A DNA stretch of 48,062 nt from Pseudomonadota bacterium (GTDB lineage Bacteria; Pseudomonadota; Alphaproteobacteria; Puniceispirillales; Puniceispirillaceae), in NCBI GenBank assembly GCA_027620495.1, contig JAQCEA010000016.1:1-48062 (forward strand). The letters are read 5' to 3'. The notes beneath the pieces were generated by a model. That model saw only the letters and a program-made list of their open reading frames with translations, did not search any database and was not told the origin of the DNA. Positions 1 to 7,754 of this stretch are shown here, piece by piece (position 1 is the first letter of the stretch; the number at the start of each line of letters is the position of its first letter). The translations under genes were made by a program, and so were the position numbers.

Positions 1-25
1 GCTCTATTGCTTATGTAGCAATGAG

Positions 26-75
26 ATTGGTGCATATTAGTGGCACATAACCACTTCTCAGCCGCACCAATTTTT
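26..75 (+). terminator. Nested hairpin with T-tract (probable terminator)
   Basis: Arms ATTGGTGC (26-33) and GCACCAAT (64-71) are perfect complements. They enclose a second hairpin, AGTGG (39-43) with CCACT (51-55). A T-run follows at 71-75. This is the form of a rho-independent terminator for a plus-strand gene ending to the left of the window. Nothing coding is visible in bases 1-223. Confidence 0.5.
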
Positions 76-223
76 CTTCATGTTTTCTTGATTATTTGCG
101 GTTTACATACGCCCGCCATGGCGCGGATTAAAGTCTAAGATCTGAGTTTCACTCTTTGGTCATGCAATTTGGATTAAACCCAATCGTGAAATCAGATGGA
201 TATTCAGACGGCGAATTTATTTT

Positions 224-1291
224 TTAGTGCCTGTCATCTTTTATGTTCACCTCGACCCCCACTGCTATTTTTGCGAGTTGGGCGATGCCTATCGCCATTT
301 GATGAAGATGATGCCGTGAATCTTTCTCGTCATATGACGCGTTATATTGCGTAACGTCTGGATCAGGTCTGGCATAAAAATCATCCACATTATTGATGCC
401 TATATTTAGTAATTCAGTCGCCTTTTTCACTTTATGATAAATATGGTCGGGCGTTTTGACATTCCATAAATCTGCCAGCGCGATTACCGTCAATGCAGAA
501 TTCGTCCCATATGAGTGATACCAAAACCCTCTTACACCACGAAACGAAGTTCCTTTAATATACCCGTCATCCATAAAAACACGGTCAATATTGGCAAAGA
601 TTTTAGCCAGAGTATCTCGTGCCAAATCTTCATCATTCTTCCAAAATGCATATGCTAGAACATTTATTCCACCATTGGCCATTTGCGAAAACTGCGTTTT
701 TTGTTGATGCATTTCAATGAACATTGGATGGATAAATTTTTTATGTAACGCATCAGCATATTGTGTAATACGAAACTGCTGGTCAGCCGACATGTCTGCC
801 TTTAACAGACTGGCCGCTATCAAAAAGTTCCCACCAAATTGTGTCGCAAATTGTGTCACATGAAATTTACAGACCGCGGTGGTGTCATTGCTACCAGCAT
901 AACAACGCCCACCTTTGGATCTGATTTCTTTGATGGATGGCGTTTCCAGCAGAGTATTCGCATCAGCAATATCAACCAACAATTTTGTTGTGGTGGATTT
1001 CAGTGGAGCATCATTTTCAGATACAGCCCGTTGTGCCAATACAAATAATTGCCGCGCAGGAACAGAGATTTTTTGATGCTTTACAGACAGCGAATTGCTG
1101 TTCTTGGCATGCTCAGTCACCCAGTCAAAACCAATAACCGATTTTATTATGTCTTCTGCTTCTTCGTCAGATTTAATATCTAACAGCACCGGGTGAACAG
1201 TTCCGTTCAAACACCCTTTTTCGCCAACTGTTTTTCCGAAGAAATAGTCAGAAAATTTAAGTGTCCCTGATACAATTTCGGTCTGTTTCAA
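224..1291 (-). CDS. Putative secreted alpha/alpha-toroid protein, weakly alginate-lyase-like
   Basis: This is a 355-residue ORF read from TTG at 1291, the only usable start codon in the open frame. The segment FWYHSYGTNSALTVIALADLW near residues 255-275 and the helix-rich remainder recall the (alpha/alpha) toroid of polysaccharide lyases such as the PF05426 alginate lyase group. I cannot confirm the family or a catalytic set from sequence alone. Two cysteines near residues 130 and 141 could form a disulfide, which would fit a periplasmic protein. The frame upstream of the TTG encodes a good signal peptide but lacks an ATG (see the next entry). The gene is isolated: it is divergent from the EamA exporter, with no lyase or sugar-uptake neighbours. 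Function is uncertain. Confidence 0.6.
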   Translation of the reverse strand: MKQTEIVSGTLKFSDYFFGKTVGEKGCLNGTVHPVLLDIKSDEEAEDIIKSVIGFDWVTEHAKNSNSLSVKHQKISVPARQLFVLAQRAVSENDAPLKSTTTKLLVDIADANTLLETPSIKEIRSKGGRCYAGSNDTTAVCKFHVTQFATQFGGNFLIAASLLKADMSADQQFRITQYADALHKKFIHPMFIEMHQQKTQFSQMANGGINVLAYAFWKNDEDLARDTLAKIFANIDRVFMDDGYIKGTSFRGVRGFWYHSYGTNSALTVIALADLWNVKTPDHIYHKVKKATELLNIGINNVDDFYARPDPDVTQYNASYDEKDSRHHLHQMAIGIAQLAKIAVGVEVNIKDDRH

Positions 1292-1374
1292 ATTATCTGC
1301 CCAACTTGCCGAAATATGCCAAAAGGCAAAAACATAAAGAACGATAACAAAGGCAATAGATTTTATTTTTTCAT
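1292..1374 (-). other. Out-of-frame signal peptide of the preceding gene
   Basis: Reading the minus strand, an ATG at 1374-1372 is followed by six A (1371-1366) and then a stop in its own frame. Shifting by one base gives an open frame that continues into the gene: lysine-rich KIK, then SIAFVIVLYVFAFW, then SASWA just before the TTG start. This is a classic Sec signal peptide with an Ala-x-Ala-like cleavage region. A seventh A would join ATG to it. The gene either carries a one-base deletion in a homopolymer, relies on slippage at the A-run, or the assembly is wrong here. Confidence 0.6.
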
Positions 1375-1647
1375 TTCACATGAATTTGTGCCAAAAATAA
1401 AATAACATCCAGACAACCCAAACACCGCCGGTATCAAGAGCGCTCAATGGAGTAGCAGGATAGTCTTAAGATATCTTGTATGTCCAACAAGAATGTGTGG
1501 CGGTTGGGCCCATCTGCGGCCGTTTATTATAAAGACGAAAAGAGAATAGCAATTGTTCTGCAACCGACTGTTTTCATTAAAAAAACTATTGTCTAAACAT
1601 TTTTTTTGATGAACTGTAAAAGCGTTTTCAGTGTGGGAATGCTTTTT
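1375..1647. other. Divergent intergenic region, no gene seen
   Basis: This is the divergent spacer between the secreted protein and the EamA exporter. No ORF with a ribosome-binding site was found on either strand. The only marks are a 10-bp palindrome AAGATATCTT at 1467-1476 and T/A-rich runs at 1580-1608. It presumably holds both promoters, but I could not assign -35/-10 boxes. Confidence 0.4.
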
Positions 1648-2592
1648 ATGAGTGATGATCGGCGCGGCATCCTGTTTATCTTAATCGGGATGTCTTTGTT
1701 TAGTGTGCAGGACATATTGGTACGGTCTTTGTCAGATGTCGGGTCGTTGATCCAGATCATGACTGTGCGGGGCCTGTTTGGCGGCATCATTCTGATCGGG
1801 TTTTTGAAATTTACCGGCCGGCCCGTATCGATTAAATCGGGCTATCCAATGCTGGCCTTTATCCGCATTTGTTTGTTTTTTTCCGGGTTTTTATGTTTTT
1901 ATTTTGCCTTGAGCGAAATGGCGCTGGCCGAAGTAACCAGCCTGTTTTTCTTCAGCCCCATTTTCGTGACCTTGATTTCCAAATTTTTCTTTAAAAATGA
2001 AATTGGCATCCATCGGCTTGGCGCGGTGCTTGCCGGGTTTGTTGGCGTGTTGTTGATCGTCAAACCAAGCCCAAGCCAATTTGAACAGATTGCGTTATTG
2101 CCGCTGTTATCGGCATTTTCCTATGCGGTGTCGATGATGATGGCAAAATTCACCCGCGACCGCGATACGGTGTGGGAACAAATGATGCATATGTATTGGG
2201 GCAGCTTTGCGCTGGGGGCGGTCGCATCGGTGGGAATTGCGCTGTTTGGCGGCGAAATCGGCCCGTCGAAAAGCTTGGCCTATTTATTGCGGCCGTGGGT
2301 GATATCGGACATGAACGCGGTGCTGACACTAGGCGCCATCTCGGTCATTGGCAGTGCCGGTATGTTGCTGTTGACCAGCGCCTATCGGGTGGCCAATCCA
2401 TCGGCAATCGCGCCGTTTGAATATGTGCTGTTGGTGATGGCCATCATCAATGGCTATTGGCTTTTTGCCGAAATTCCAGACCTGTATTCGGTTATCGGCA
2501 TGGCGTTGATTGCCTGTAGTGGGATTTATATTTTCTTCCGCGAGGGCATTCGAAAGACGCCAGTTGCGGTGAAAACAAGCCTGCGTACCTAA
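1648..2592 (+). CDS. EamA/DMT-family transporter
   Basis: A 314-residue inner-membrane protein with about ten hydrophobic helices in two homologous halves, the layout of the drug/metabolite transporter superfamily (two EamA domains). The first half starts RGILFILIGMSLFSVQDILV and ends near GAVLAGFVGVLLIVKPSP. The second half ends IGMALIACSGIYIFFREG. The substrate cannot be read from sequence; relatives export amino acids or other small metabolites. The frame is open from a TTG at 1606, but ATG 1648 is preferred: GGGAA lies 8 bases upstream and the protein then begins MSDDRRGIL just before helix 1. It stands alone, convergent with the His-rich protein gene. Confidence 0.85.
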   Translation: MSDDRRGILFILIGMSLFSVQDILVRSLSDVGSLIQIMTVRGLFGGIILIGFLKFTGRPVSIKSGYPMLAFIRICLFFSGFLCFYFALSEMALAEVTSLFFFSPIFVTLISKFFFKNEIGIHRLGAVLAGFVGVLLIVKPSPSQFEQIALLPLLSAFSYAVSMMMAKFTRDRDTVWEQMMHMYWGSFALGAVASVGIALFGGEIGPSKSLAYLLRPWVISDMNAVLTLGAISVIGSAGMLLLTSAYRVANPSAIAPFEYVLLVMAIINGYWLFAEIPDLYSVIGMALIACSGIYIFFREGIRKTPVAVKTSLRT

Positions 2593-2613
2593 ACCGTTTT
2601 GAACGTATTTAGG
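2588..2613. terminator. Hairpin over the EamA stop codon
   Basis: CCTAAA (2588-2593) pairs with TTTAGG (2608-2613), and GTT/AAC pairs inside it. The 5' arm contains the TAA stop. There is no T-tract, so it is a weak terminator candidate between two convergent genes. Confidence 0.35.
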
Positions 2614-2664
2614 CGTGTCGTAAATCAGCCCACACGTTGCGCCAGCCAGATGGCCGTCATACAG

Positions 2665-3324
2665 CTAGCGTGACGTCATCATCCGTTCATGAACCGCGCG
2701 CATGCCTCGTTCCGACATATCGCTTACCTCTGCGGCATGTTGCTGTAACAACGCGACAACCTCGCTGTTTGAAGATGTCTGAACAACTTGCACGCCGCGG
2801 TCTGTTACTTCCACACTGGTGTCTATTTCATCATAGCGATCAAACAGTAAATCGAGGGTAGGGGATTGAATAATCACCTGTGGGTTTCGCCCGTCTTCCA
2901 GCCGCGTAACCATAAACGCCACATGGGTTACGATTGACTCGCGCAGATCATCATCATCGGTTTCGGTAATGGTTTTGATACCATTTGGCAGATGTTCAAC
3001 GCTGCGTCTGATTTTCATGTGATTTATGAAAATATTTTTTAGATCGCTGATTTCCACCTCTGTGGTGTCGATGCCGCGCAATCCCGGCATATTGACCTGG
3101 TCATGCTGATGACGACGATGTTTTTCGGCATTTTGTGCGGTTTCGCCATTGTGATGCCCCATATAGGATTCGTCATGATGCCCAGGCCCATGATGCCCAT
3201 GCCCGTGATGCCCCGCACCATGATGTTCATCATGCATTTTTTGATAGCTTTCACTGGCATGTGAAATCGTTGCAAAGGCCAGCAATGGCACCAAAATAAT
3301 CCCGGTTTTGATCGTTTTTATCAT
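2665..3324 (-). CDS. Histidine-rich periplasmic protein, possible metal binder
   Basis: A 219-residue protein with an N-terminal signal peptide (MIKTIKTG, a hydrophobic core, then SHA-SES near residue 24). A linker at residues 30-75 is packed with HH, GHH and HxH motifs, followed by a soluble domain (about 80-215) without recognised catalytic residues. The C-terminal domain resembles an uncharacterised alphaproteobacterial family of exported proteins. The His cluster suggests binding of Cu, Zn or Ni in the periplasm. It is divergent from a CueR-type regulator with 199 bp between them, which makes copper the first guess. That function is inference: no copper ATPase or multicopper oxidase is present in the window. 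Confidence 0.75.
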   Translation of the reverse strand: MIKTIKTGIILVPLLAFATISHASESYQKMHDEHHGAGHHGHGHHGPGHHDESYMGHHNGETAQNAEKHRRHQHDQVNMPGLRGIDTTEVEISDLKNIFINHMKIRRSVEHLPNGIKTITETDDDDLRESIVTHVAFMVTRLEDGRNPQVIIQSPTLDLLFDRYDEIDTSVEVTDRGVQVVQTSSNSEVVALLQQHAAEVSDMSERGMRAVHERMMTSR

Positions 3325-3427
3325 CTTATTTTCACAGAGTTTTGCTGTTGGTTGATCGGCTAGGGTAAATTGGTATGTCAGACGGGTCTAGCCCATCCGG
3401 CCATTGCATTTGGTCTGGCGGGTTTTT

Positions 3428-3501
3428 TATCATTAGCTGGTATCATTTTCTGGTATCATTTGCACAGATAGGTGCCGGTATCTGTCAGCGGCTATCACCG
3501 C
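3428..3501. promoter_or_regulatory. Iteron-like repeats and dyad in the divergent spacer
   Basis: TATCAT occurs at 3428, 3441 and 3454, exactly 13 bp apart. The last two lie within a perfect 12-bp direct repeat CTGGTATCATTT (3437-3448, 3450-3461). Next comes a dyad CAGATA (3465-3470) with TATCTG (3479-3484), then a small GCGG/CCGC hairpin (3488-3501) just before the ribosome-binding site. These are probable operator elements of the divergent His-rich/MerR pair. No clean 19-bp-spaced MerR promoter could be drawn through the dyad. Confidence 0.45.
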
Positions 3502-3523
3502 TTCAAATAAAGGGGGGGCGTTA

Positions 3524-3925
3524 ATGAAAATCAGTCAGGCCGCGGCGGAATCGGGCCTCACCGTTAAAACCGTGCGCTATTACGCCAATATCGGGCTTGT
3601 CTGCCCGACCATCGACATCGCCACCGGCTATCGCCATTATGACGCCAGCGATATTGCCAAGCTGAAATTTGTTGGCACCGCGCGGCGATTTGATTTTTCC
3701 ATCGAAGATTGCCGCGAATTGCTGGCGCTTTATGAAGACAAAGACCGGCCCAGCCGTGACGTCAAAAAAATAGCCATGAATAAAATTGCCGATATCGATC
3801 GGCGGCTGGGCGAATTGCGGCGGTTGAAATCTGAATTGGCGGCGCTGGCCCATGCGTGTGATGGGGATGACCGGCCAGATTGTCCAATTATAGCAGGGTT
3901 GGCTGGCACCGCGCATGGGGGGTGA
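3524..3925 (+). CDS. cueR: CueR/HmrR-type MerR regulator (Cu/Ag sensor type)
   Basis: A 133-residue MerR-family activator. Its N-terminal winged helix contains SGLTVKTVRYYANIGLV (residues 10-26) and GYRHY (35-39); a dimerisation helix follows (about 78-108), then a C-terminal metal loop. Ser77, Cys112 and Cys120 (Cys-x7-Cys with D-C-P-I-I after it) fall at the same numbers as in E. coli CueR, the pattern of monovalent-metal (Cu+, Ag+) sensors. Such proteins untwist promoters with long spacers on metal binding. AAAGGGGGG precedes the ATG. The divergent His-rich protein is the obvious candidate target. The metal specificity follows from the residues; the target gene is inference. Confidence 0.85.
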   Translation: MKISQAAAESGLTVKTVRYYANIGLVCPTIDIATGYRHYDASDIAKLKFVGTARRFDFSIEDCRELLALYEDKDRPSRDVKKIAMNKIADIDRRLGELRRLKSELAALAHACDGDDRPDCPIIAGLAGTAHGG

Positions 3926-3966
3926 TCATCTCGATTTATATATATGGCAATCGCATGCCAGACCGA

Positions 3967-4401
3967 TCAAAAATTTGAAAAATTCCAGATGACGCCCGAT
4001 GTCCCAGAACTGGTATCTGGGGTTGTGGCCGGGGTTGATGTGGCCGGGGATGGTGCTTCCGGGGATGGTGTCTTCGGGGTTGATGTGGCCGGGGATGATG
4101 CTGCCGGGGATGGTGTCGCCGGGATTGATGCGGCGGTGCCATTTTGCGGCGGTACCAATCTATAGCATACCAATTTGCGCCCATCGGACCTGATAGCCGG
4201 AATCGATGGCGTATTTTCTTTTGCTGGTCTGCATCTATCCAGTTGTTCCCATGTGTATCCTTGGCTGATCAGCGCATCTCTTTGTGCAAAAAATGCATTT
4301 TGACCGCTGGAACAAGATGCCAACACCATACAAGCTATAAACATGCCCACATATTTGGTTGAGACGCTGATTTTAACGCGCTTGGCTTGAACAGTTTTCA
4401 T
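3967..4401 (-). CDS. Hypothetical lipoprotein with Pro/Ala/Ser/Thr repeat tail
   Basis: A 144-residue protein with a basic N-terminus, a hydrophobic stretch and lipobox LASC, giving Cys30 as the lipidated residue. A short globular part (about 31-85) has two further cysteines and the phrase QRDALISQGYTWEQLDRC. The tail (about 88-130) is a low-complexity run of five-residue units rich in P, A, S and T, likely a flexible linker. ATG 4401 is preferred over GTG 4404 because AAGGTG (4412-4407) then has 5-base spacing. It is convergent with the MerR gene. No function is recognised. Long ORFs on the other strand here are repeat shadows. Confidence 0.7.
   Translation of the reverse strand: MKTVQAKRVKISVSTKYVGMFIACMVLASCSSGQNAFFAQRDALISQGYTWEQLDRCRPAKENTPSIPAIRSDGRKLVCYRLVPPQNGTAASIPATPSPAASSPATSTPKTPSPEAPSPATSTPATTPDTSSGTSGVIWNFSNF
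4031..4135. repeat. 15-bp tandem repeat, seven units, within the lipoprotein gene
   Basis: Units of 15 bp (form GGGGATGGTGTCGCC on the plus strand) run from 4031 to 4135, with a partial unit before them. Units 1-3 and 4-6 match each other best, so there is a 45-bp higher-order period. The repeat encodes the Pro/Ala/Ser/Thr tail of the lipoprotein. Length variation between strains would be in frame. Confidence 0.75.
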
Positions 4402-4516
4402 CACTCACCTTGACCAATAAACCAGCGCATATCATGCCTGTAACTGGCGCGCTGGGCAATAATCAAAACTATTTTTGATAATCAGCCCCATGATGCATTT
4501 TTCTGGGTGCGACTCT

Positions 4517-4545
4517 CTTGAAAATACAGGCTGGTTTTCCCAAAT
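4517..4545 (+). promoter_or_regulatory. RpoH (sigma-32)-type promoter of htpG
   Basis: CTTGAAAA at 4517-4524 matches the heat-shock -35 element. CCCAAAT at 4539-4545 matches the CCCCAT-type -10 element, with a spacer inside the 11-16 range known for sigma-32. It lies 32 bases before the htpG ATG, which fits heat-shock control of this chaperone. Confidence 0.6.
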
Positions 4546-4576
4546 CTGCAACATACGGTTTTGTGTGGAGGGGGCC

Positions 4577-6445
4577 ATGTCCGAACAGTATCAATTTGCC
4601 GCTGATACGGGTAAAATTCTCGATATCGTTATCGATTCACTATATTCGCAAAAGGAAATCTTTCTGCGCGAATTGGTATCGAATGGGTCTGATGCCATCA
4701 GCAAGCGGCAGTTTGACTCGCTACAGGGGGCGGCGGCCGGATCGTTTGACGGGATGATTTCGATTGCCGTCGATAAAAAGGCAAAGCGCCTCACCATCAC
4801 CGATAATGGTATCGGGATGAACGACGAAGATTTGAAAAGCACCCTTGGCACCATCGCCAGTTCTGGCACCAAAGCCTTTCTTGAACAAATCGAACAATCT
4901 GGCGAAAAATCAAACAGCCAAAGCCAGCTTATTGGTCAGTTTGGCGTTGGGTTTTATGCAGCGTTTATGGTGGCCGAACGGGTTGAGGTATTGTCGAAAA
5001 AGTCAGATAGCAACCAAGCTTTTTGCTGGGCCAGCGATGGCAAGTCTGGCTTTACCATCAGCCCGGCAGACAAACAGGACACCGGTACGGCGATTACATT
5101 ATTCCTGAAATCTGATGCCAAAGAATATTTGGAAGAAGAACGCATCGCCCATCTGATCAAAAAATATTCCGATCATATTTCTTTTCCCATTAACTGGCTT
5201 GACAAAGATGGCGAGTTAAAACGCCTCAATGCCTCGACAGCTTTGTGGACAAAACCGGCAAAGGATATTTCTGAAGACGAATATAAGTCATTCTATAACA
5301 GCGTCAGCGCCAGCTATGATGCGCCCTTTGCGACGCTTCATAACAAGACAGAGGGCGTTGTTGAATTCACTAATCTTTTGTTCATTCCGTCTGTGGCCCC
5401 GTATGATCTTTACGATCCGGACCGCAAATCTAAATTACAGCTCTATGTGAACCGCGTATTCATCACCGACCAATGTGATGAGTTGGTGCCAAAATGGATG
5501 CGGTTTTTGCGCGGGGTAATTGATACACCGGATGTGAATCTGAATGTCAGCCGTGAAATGCTGCAGCATAGCCCGGTGATTACAAAAATTCGTAAATCAC
5601 TTGTCAAACGGGTGCTGTCAGAACTGAAGAAATCGATCGAAAAACGCCGTGATGCGTATCAGAATTTTTGGGATGGATTTGGCCGCGTTGTCAAAGAAGG
5701 CATTTATGAAGATGCCGAGAACCGCGCCAAAATTCTGGAAGTGAGCTTTTTTAAATCTGCAAAATCAAGCACAATGCTAACGCTTGATGAATATATCGAT
5801 GCCTTTGCCGAAGGTCAGGAAGAAATTTACTATCTGTCGGTTGAAGACCCAGTACTTGCCAGTGGCAGCCCGCATCTTGAAGGGTTTGAGGCAAAAGGCG
5901 TCGATGTGTTGATATTGTCTGATCCGGTTGATGATTTTTGGCTGGCCAATACCGCGGATTATAAGGGCAAGACATTCCGTTCGATTTCGCGCGGTGATGT
6001 TGATCTGACAGGCATTAAATCTGCCGATGGCAAAAACGCCGATGACGATCAAAAAGCGGCAGATGAAACCAAATCAGCCGATACCGCCGTTGCCAAAATC
6101 AAAGATGTGTTGAGCGCGCGGGTGGCCGATGTAAAACCATCAAAGAATCTGGCCAAAAGCGTGGCCCGTCTGATTGCCGATGAAAACGCCATGGATGCCC
6201 AAATGGAACGGTTTATGCGCATGCATGACGCCGATTTCAAAGGCGCTCCGAAAATACTCGAAGTCAACGCCAAGCATCCGTTGATCGCCGCTTTGAATGA
6301 TCGTTTGACCAAAGGCGATTTTGCCGAGGCGGATGATTTTGCTGAACTGATTTATCAATCAGCACTTATTTCAGATGGCAAGCAGGTTGATGACCCGCAC
6401 ACCTTTGCTGAAAAGCTGGCCAAAGTGATGCAGAAAGCGCTATAG
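4577..6445 (+). CDS. htpG: HSP90-family chaperone HtpG
   Basis: A 622-residue cytosolic ATP-dependent chaperone, close to the usual length for bacterial Hsp90. The GHKL ATPase domain shows the N-box with Glu32 and Asn36 (ELVSNGSDA, where most family members have NASDA), DNGIGM near residue 77, the lid segment GTIASSGTKAF and IGQFGVGFYAAFMVA. The middle domain carries NVSREMLQ and the end is a dimerisation domain. The frame is open from 4475, but ATG 4577 is the family start and has a GGAGGGG ribosome-binding site at 4567-4573. Heat-shock control is likely from the RpoH-type promoter upstream. A loose acidic and Ala/Lys-rich linker lies near residues 480-505. It is followed 84 bp later by a thioesterase gene. 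Confidence 0.97.
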   Translation: MSEQYQFAADTGKILDIVIDSLYSQKEIFLRELVSNGSDAISKRQFDSLQGAAAGSFDGMISIAVDKKAKRLTITDNGIGMNDEDLKSTLGTIASSGTKAFLEQIEQSGEKSNSQSQLIGQFGVGFYAAFMVAERVEVLSKKSDSNQAFCWASDGKSGFTISPADKQDTGTAITLFLKSDAKEYLEEERIAHLIKKYSDHISFPINWLDKDGELKRLNASTALWTKPAKDISEDEYKSFYNSVSASYDAPFATLHNKTEGVVEFTNLLFIPSVAPYDLYDPDRKSKLQLYVNRVFITDQCDELVPKWMRFLRGVIDTPDVNLNVSREMLQHSPVITKIRKSLVKRVLSELKKSIEKRRDAYQNFWDGFGRVVKEGIYEDAENRAKILEVSFFKSAKSSTMLTLDEYIDAFAEGQEEIYYLSVEDPVLASGSPHLEGFEAKGVDVLILSDPVDDFWLANTADYKGKTFRSISRGDVDLTGIKSADGKNADDDQKAADETKSADTAVAKIKDVLSARVADVKPSKNLAKSVARLIADENAMDAQMERFMRMHDADFKGAPKILEVNAKHPLIAALNDRLTKGDFAEADDFAELIYQSALISDGKQVDDPHTFAEKLAKVMQKAL

Positions 6446-6529
6446 GTAACGCGCCGTTTCCCATGCCATGCGTTTGACGCCCGTCAATGCGCCGGATTGG
6501 GATAGCATCGGCAAGATAAGAGCGAGTTC

Positions 6530-7012
6530 ATGTCAGAGCGTGACCAAAATCAAAAGCCAAAAACAAACCTCGGGGTTAAGCCCCAGGCAAAACCACGTGC
6601 GGCTTTTCTTCATTTTGCGTCATTTGACACAAGATGGCGTGATAATGACCGCTATGGCCATCTGAACAATGCCATCTATTACGAATTGTTTGACTCGGCA
6701 ATCAATCAATTGCTGATCGATCATGATATTCTTGATTTTGAATCGGGCGATCATGTGTTTTTGGTGGCGGCGTCGGGCTGCCATTATTTTAGCGAGCTTG
6801 CCTATCCAGATAAGCTAGAGGTTGGCCTTGCAGTCACCAGACTTGGCAACAGTTCGGTTACCTATGATCTTGGTCTGTTTAAAAAAGGCGCTGATTACAC
6901 CGCGGCGTGCGGATTTTTTGTGCATGTTCATGTGACACGGGACAGCTATCGCCCGGCGTCTATTCCCGCGCGGGATCGGGCGGCATTCGCCCCGTTTGTT
7001 ATCCCTGACTAA
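6530..7012 (+). CDS. Acyl-CoA thioesterase, 4HBT hotdog family
   Basis: A 160-residue protein with a single hotdog fold. The motif TRWRDNDRYGHLNNAIYYELF (about residues 35-55) is the 4-hydroxybenzoyl-CoA/FadM/YbgC signature, with the catalytic Asp in RDND and GHLNN starting the long helix. A basic, Pro/Gln-rich N-terminus of about 25 residues precedes the fold. It probably hydrolyses acyl-CoA esters in the cytosol; the chain length cannot be told. ATG 6530 has AAGAGCGAG just upstream. It lies downstream of htpG on the same strand and is convergent with the DUF1330 pair. Confidence 0.85.
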   Translation: MSERDQNQKPKTNLGVKPQAKPRAAFLHFASFDTRWRDNDRYGHLNNAIYYELFDSAINQLLIDHDILDFESGDHVFLVAASGCHYFSELAYPDKLEVGLAVTRLGNSSVTYDLGLFKKGADYTAACGFFVHVHVTRDSYRPASIPARDRAAFAPFVIPD

Positions 7013-7069
7013 CTTAGCCGCAAGCAATTAGCCCAGTCCAAGGCCGCTAACCACTTCTGATTTACCCAG

Positions 7070-7363
7070 TTATTCGGTGCCTTCAACGATACGTATTTCG
7101 CGCACAGCCCCGTCACCAAGTGCCGCCAGCGCTGCCGCATAGCCGTCACTGTCATGGGCCGCGATCGCGGCTTCGACACTAGGAAAGACCGACAAAACTG
7201 TTCGTTCTTTGATGCCAGCCTCATAGGTGGCGAGGGCAATACCGCGTGCCAGATATATGCCGCCATGCGCCTCAATCGCTGGGCCAGCAAGCTTGGCATA
7301 CGCCTCGATTTTGTTCATGTCTGAAATTGATTTATACGTGGTGATCCAATAGCCTTTTGCCAT
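7070..7363 (-). CDS. DUF1330 family protein (copy 2)
   Basis: A 97-residue ferredoxin-like dimeric alpha/beta barrel protein of family DUF1330. It begins KGYWITTYKSI and ends with the family-typical REIRIVEG. GAGAGG lies just before the ATG. By eye about 62 of 96 positions match the neighbouring copy (7464-7754), so the two are tandem duplicates. No enzyme activity is established for the family. It lies 100 bp downstream of its paralogue with a perfect stem-loop between them. Confidence 0.85.
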   Translation of the reverse strand: MAKGYWITTYKSISDMNKIEAYAKLAGPAIEAHGGIYLARGIALATYEAGIKERTVLSVFPSVEAAIAAHDSDGYAAALAALGDGAVREIRIVEGTE

Positions 7364-7396
7364 AAAACCTCTCCAGATTTATCTTGGTTTGATCAT

Positions 7397-7424
7397 GCAG
7401 ACAGGCTTTAAACTTCCTGTCTGC
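7397..7424 (-). promoter_or_regulatory. Intercistronic stem-loop between DUF1330 genes
   Basis: GCAGACAGG (7397-7405) and CCTGTCTGC (7416-7424) are perfect 9-base complements with a 10-base A/T-rich loop. On the transcribed minus strand no U-tract follows, so an mRNA-stabilising or attenuating hairpin fits better than a full terminator. Confidence 0.5.
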
Positions 7425-7463
7425 AACATGGCTAAACTGCCACTGTTTTGAAATAGCGGGGCG

Positions 7464-7754
7464 TTATGCCCCTTCGATAATCCGAATTTCACGGATGGCA
7501 CCATCATCCAGTGCCGCCAGCGCCGCCGCATAGCCCGGGCTGTCATGTGTGGCGATTGCCGCGTCAACCGAATCAAACTCAATCACCACAGTGCGTTCAT
7601 TTACGCCGGCTTCATAGGTTTTTGCAGGCATGCCTCGAACAATGAATTTTCCACCACCGGCGGTAATCGCCGGGCCAGCAAGTGCCGCATAGGCCGCCAA
7701 TTTGTCTGGATCATTGATCTTTTGATAGGTGCTTATCCAATAGGCTTTGCTCAT
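7464..7754 (-). CDS. DUF1330 family protein (copy 1)
   Basis: A 96-residue DUF1330 protein (SKAYWISTYQKINDPDKLAAY at the start, IREIRIIEG at the end), the upstream member of the tandem pair. An AGGA ribosome-binding site lies about 9 bases before the ATG. It carries no signal peptide and is probably a small cytosolic dimer. It is divergent from the YeeE/YedE genes across a 311-bp spacer, so the two sets could share control. That link is positional only. Confidence 0.85.
   Translation of the reverse strand: MSKAYWISTYQKINDPDKLAAYAALAGPAITAGGGKFIVRGMPAKTYEAGVNERTVVIEFDSVDAAIATHDSPGYAAALAALDDGAIREIRIIEGA

Noticed and set aside
3465-3484. CAGATA/TATCTG dyad as a classical MerR/CueR promoter
   Set aside because: No -35/-10 pair with 19-20 bp spacing surrounds it on either strand, so it is kept only as a dyad.
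3936-4193. Several overlapping Pro/His- or Gly-rich frames on both strands
   Set aside because: All are shadows of the 15-bp repeat in the lipoprotein gene; only the lipoprotein frame has a lipobox and a ribosome-binding site.
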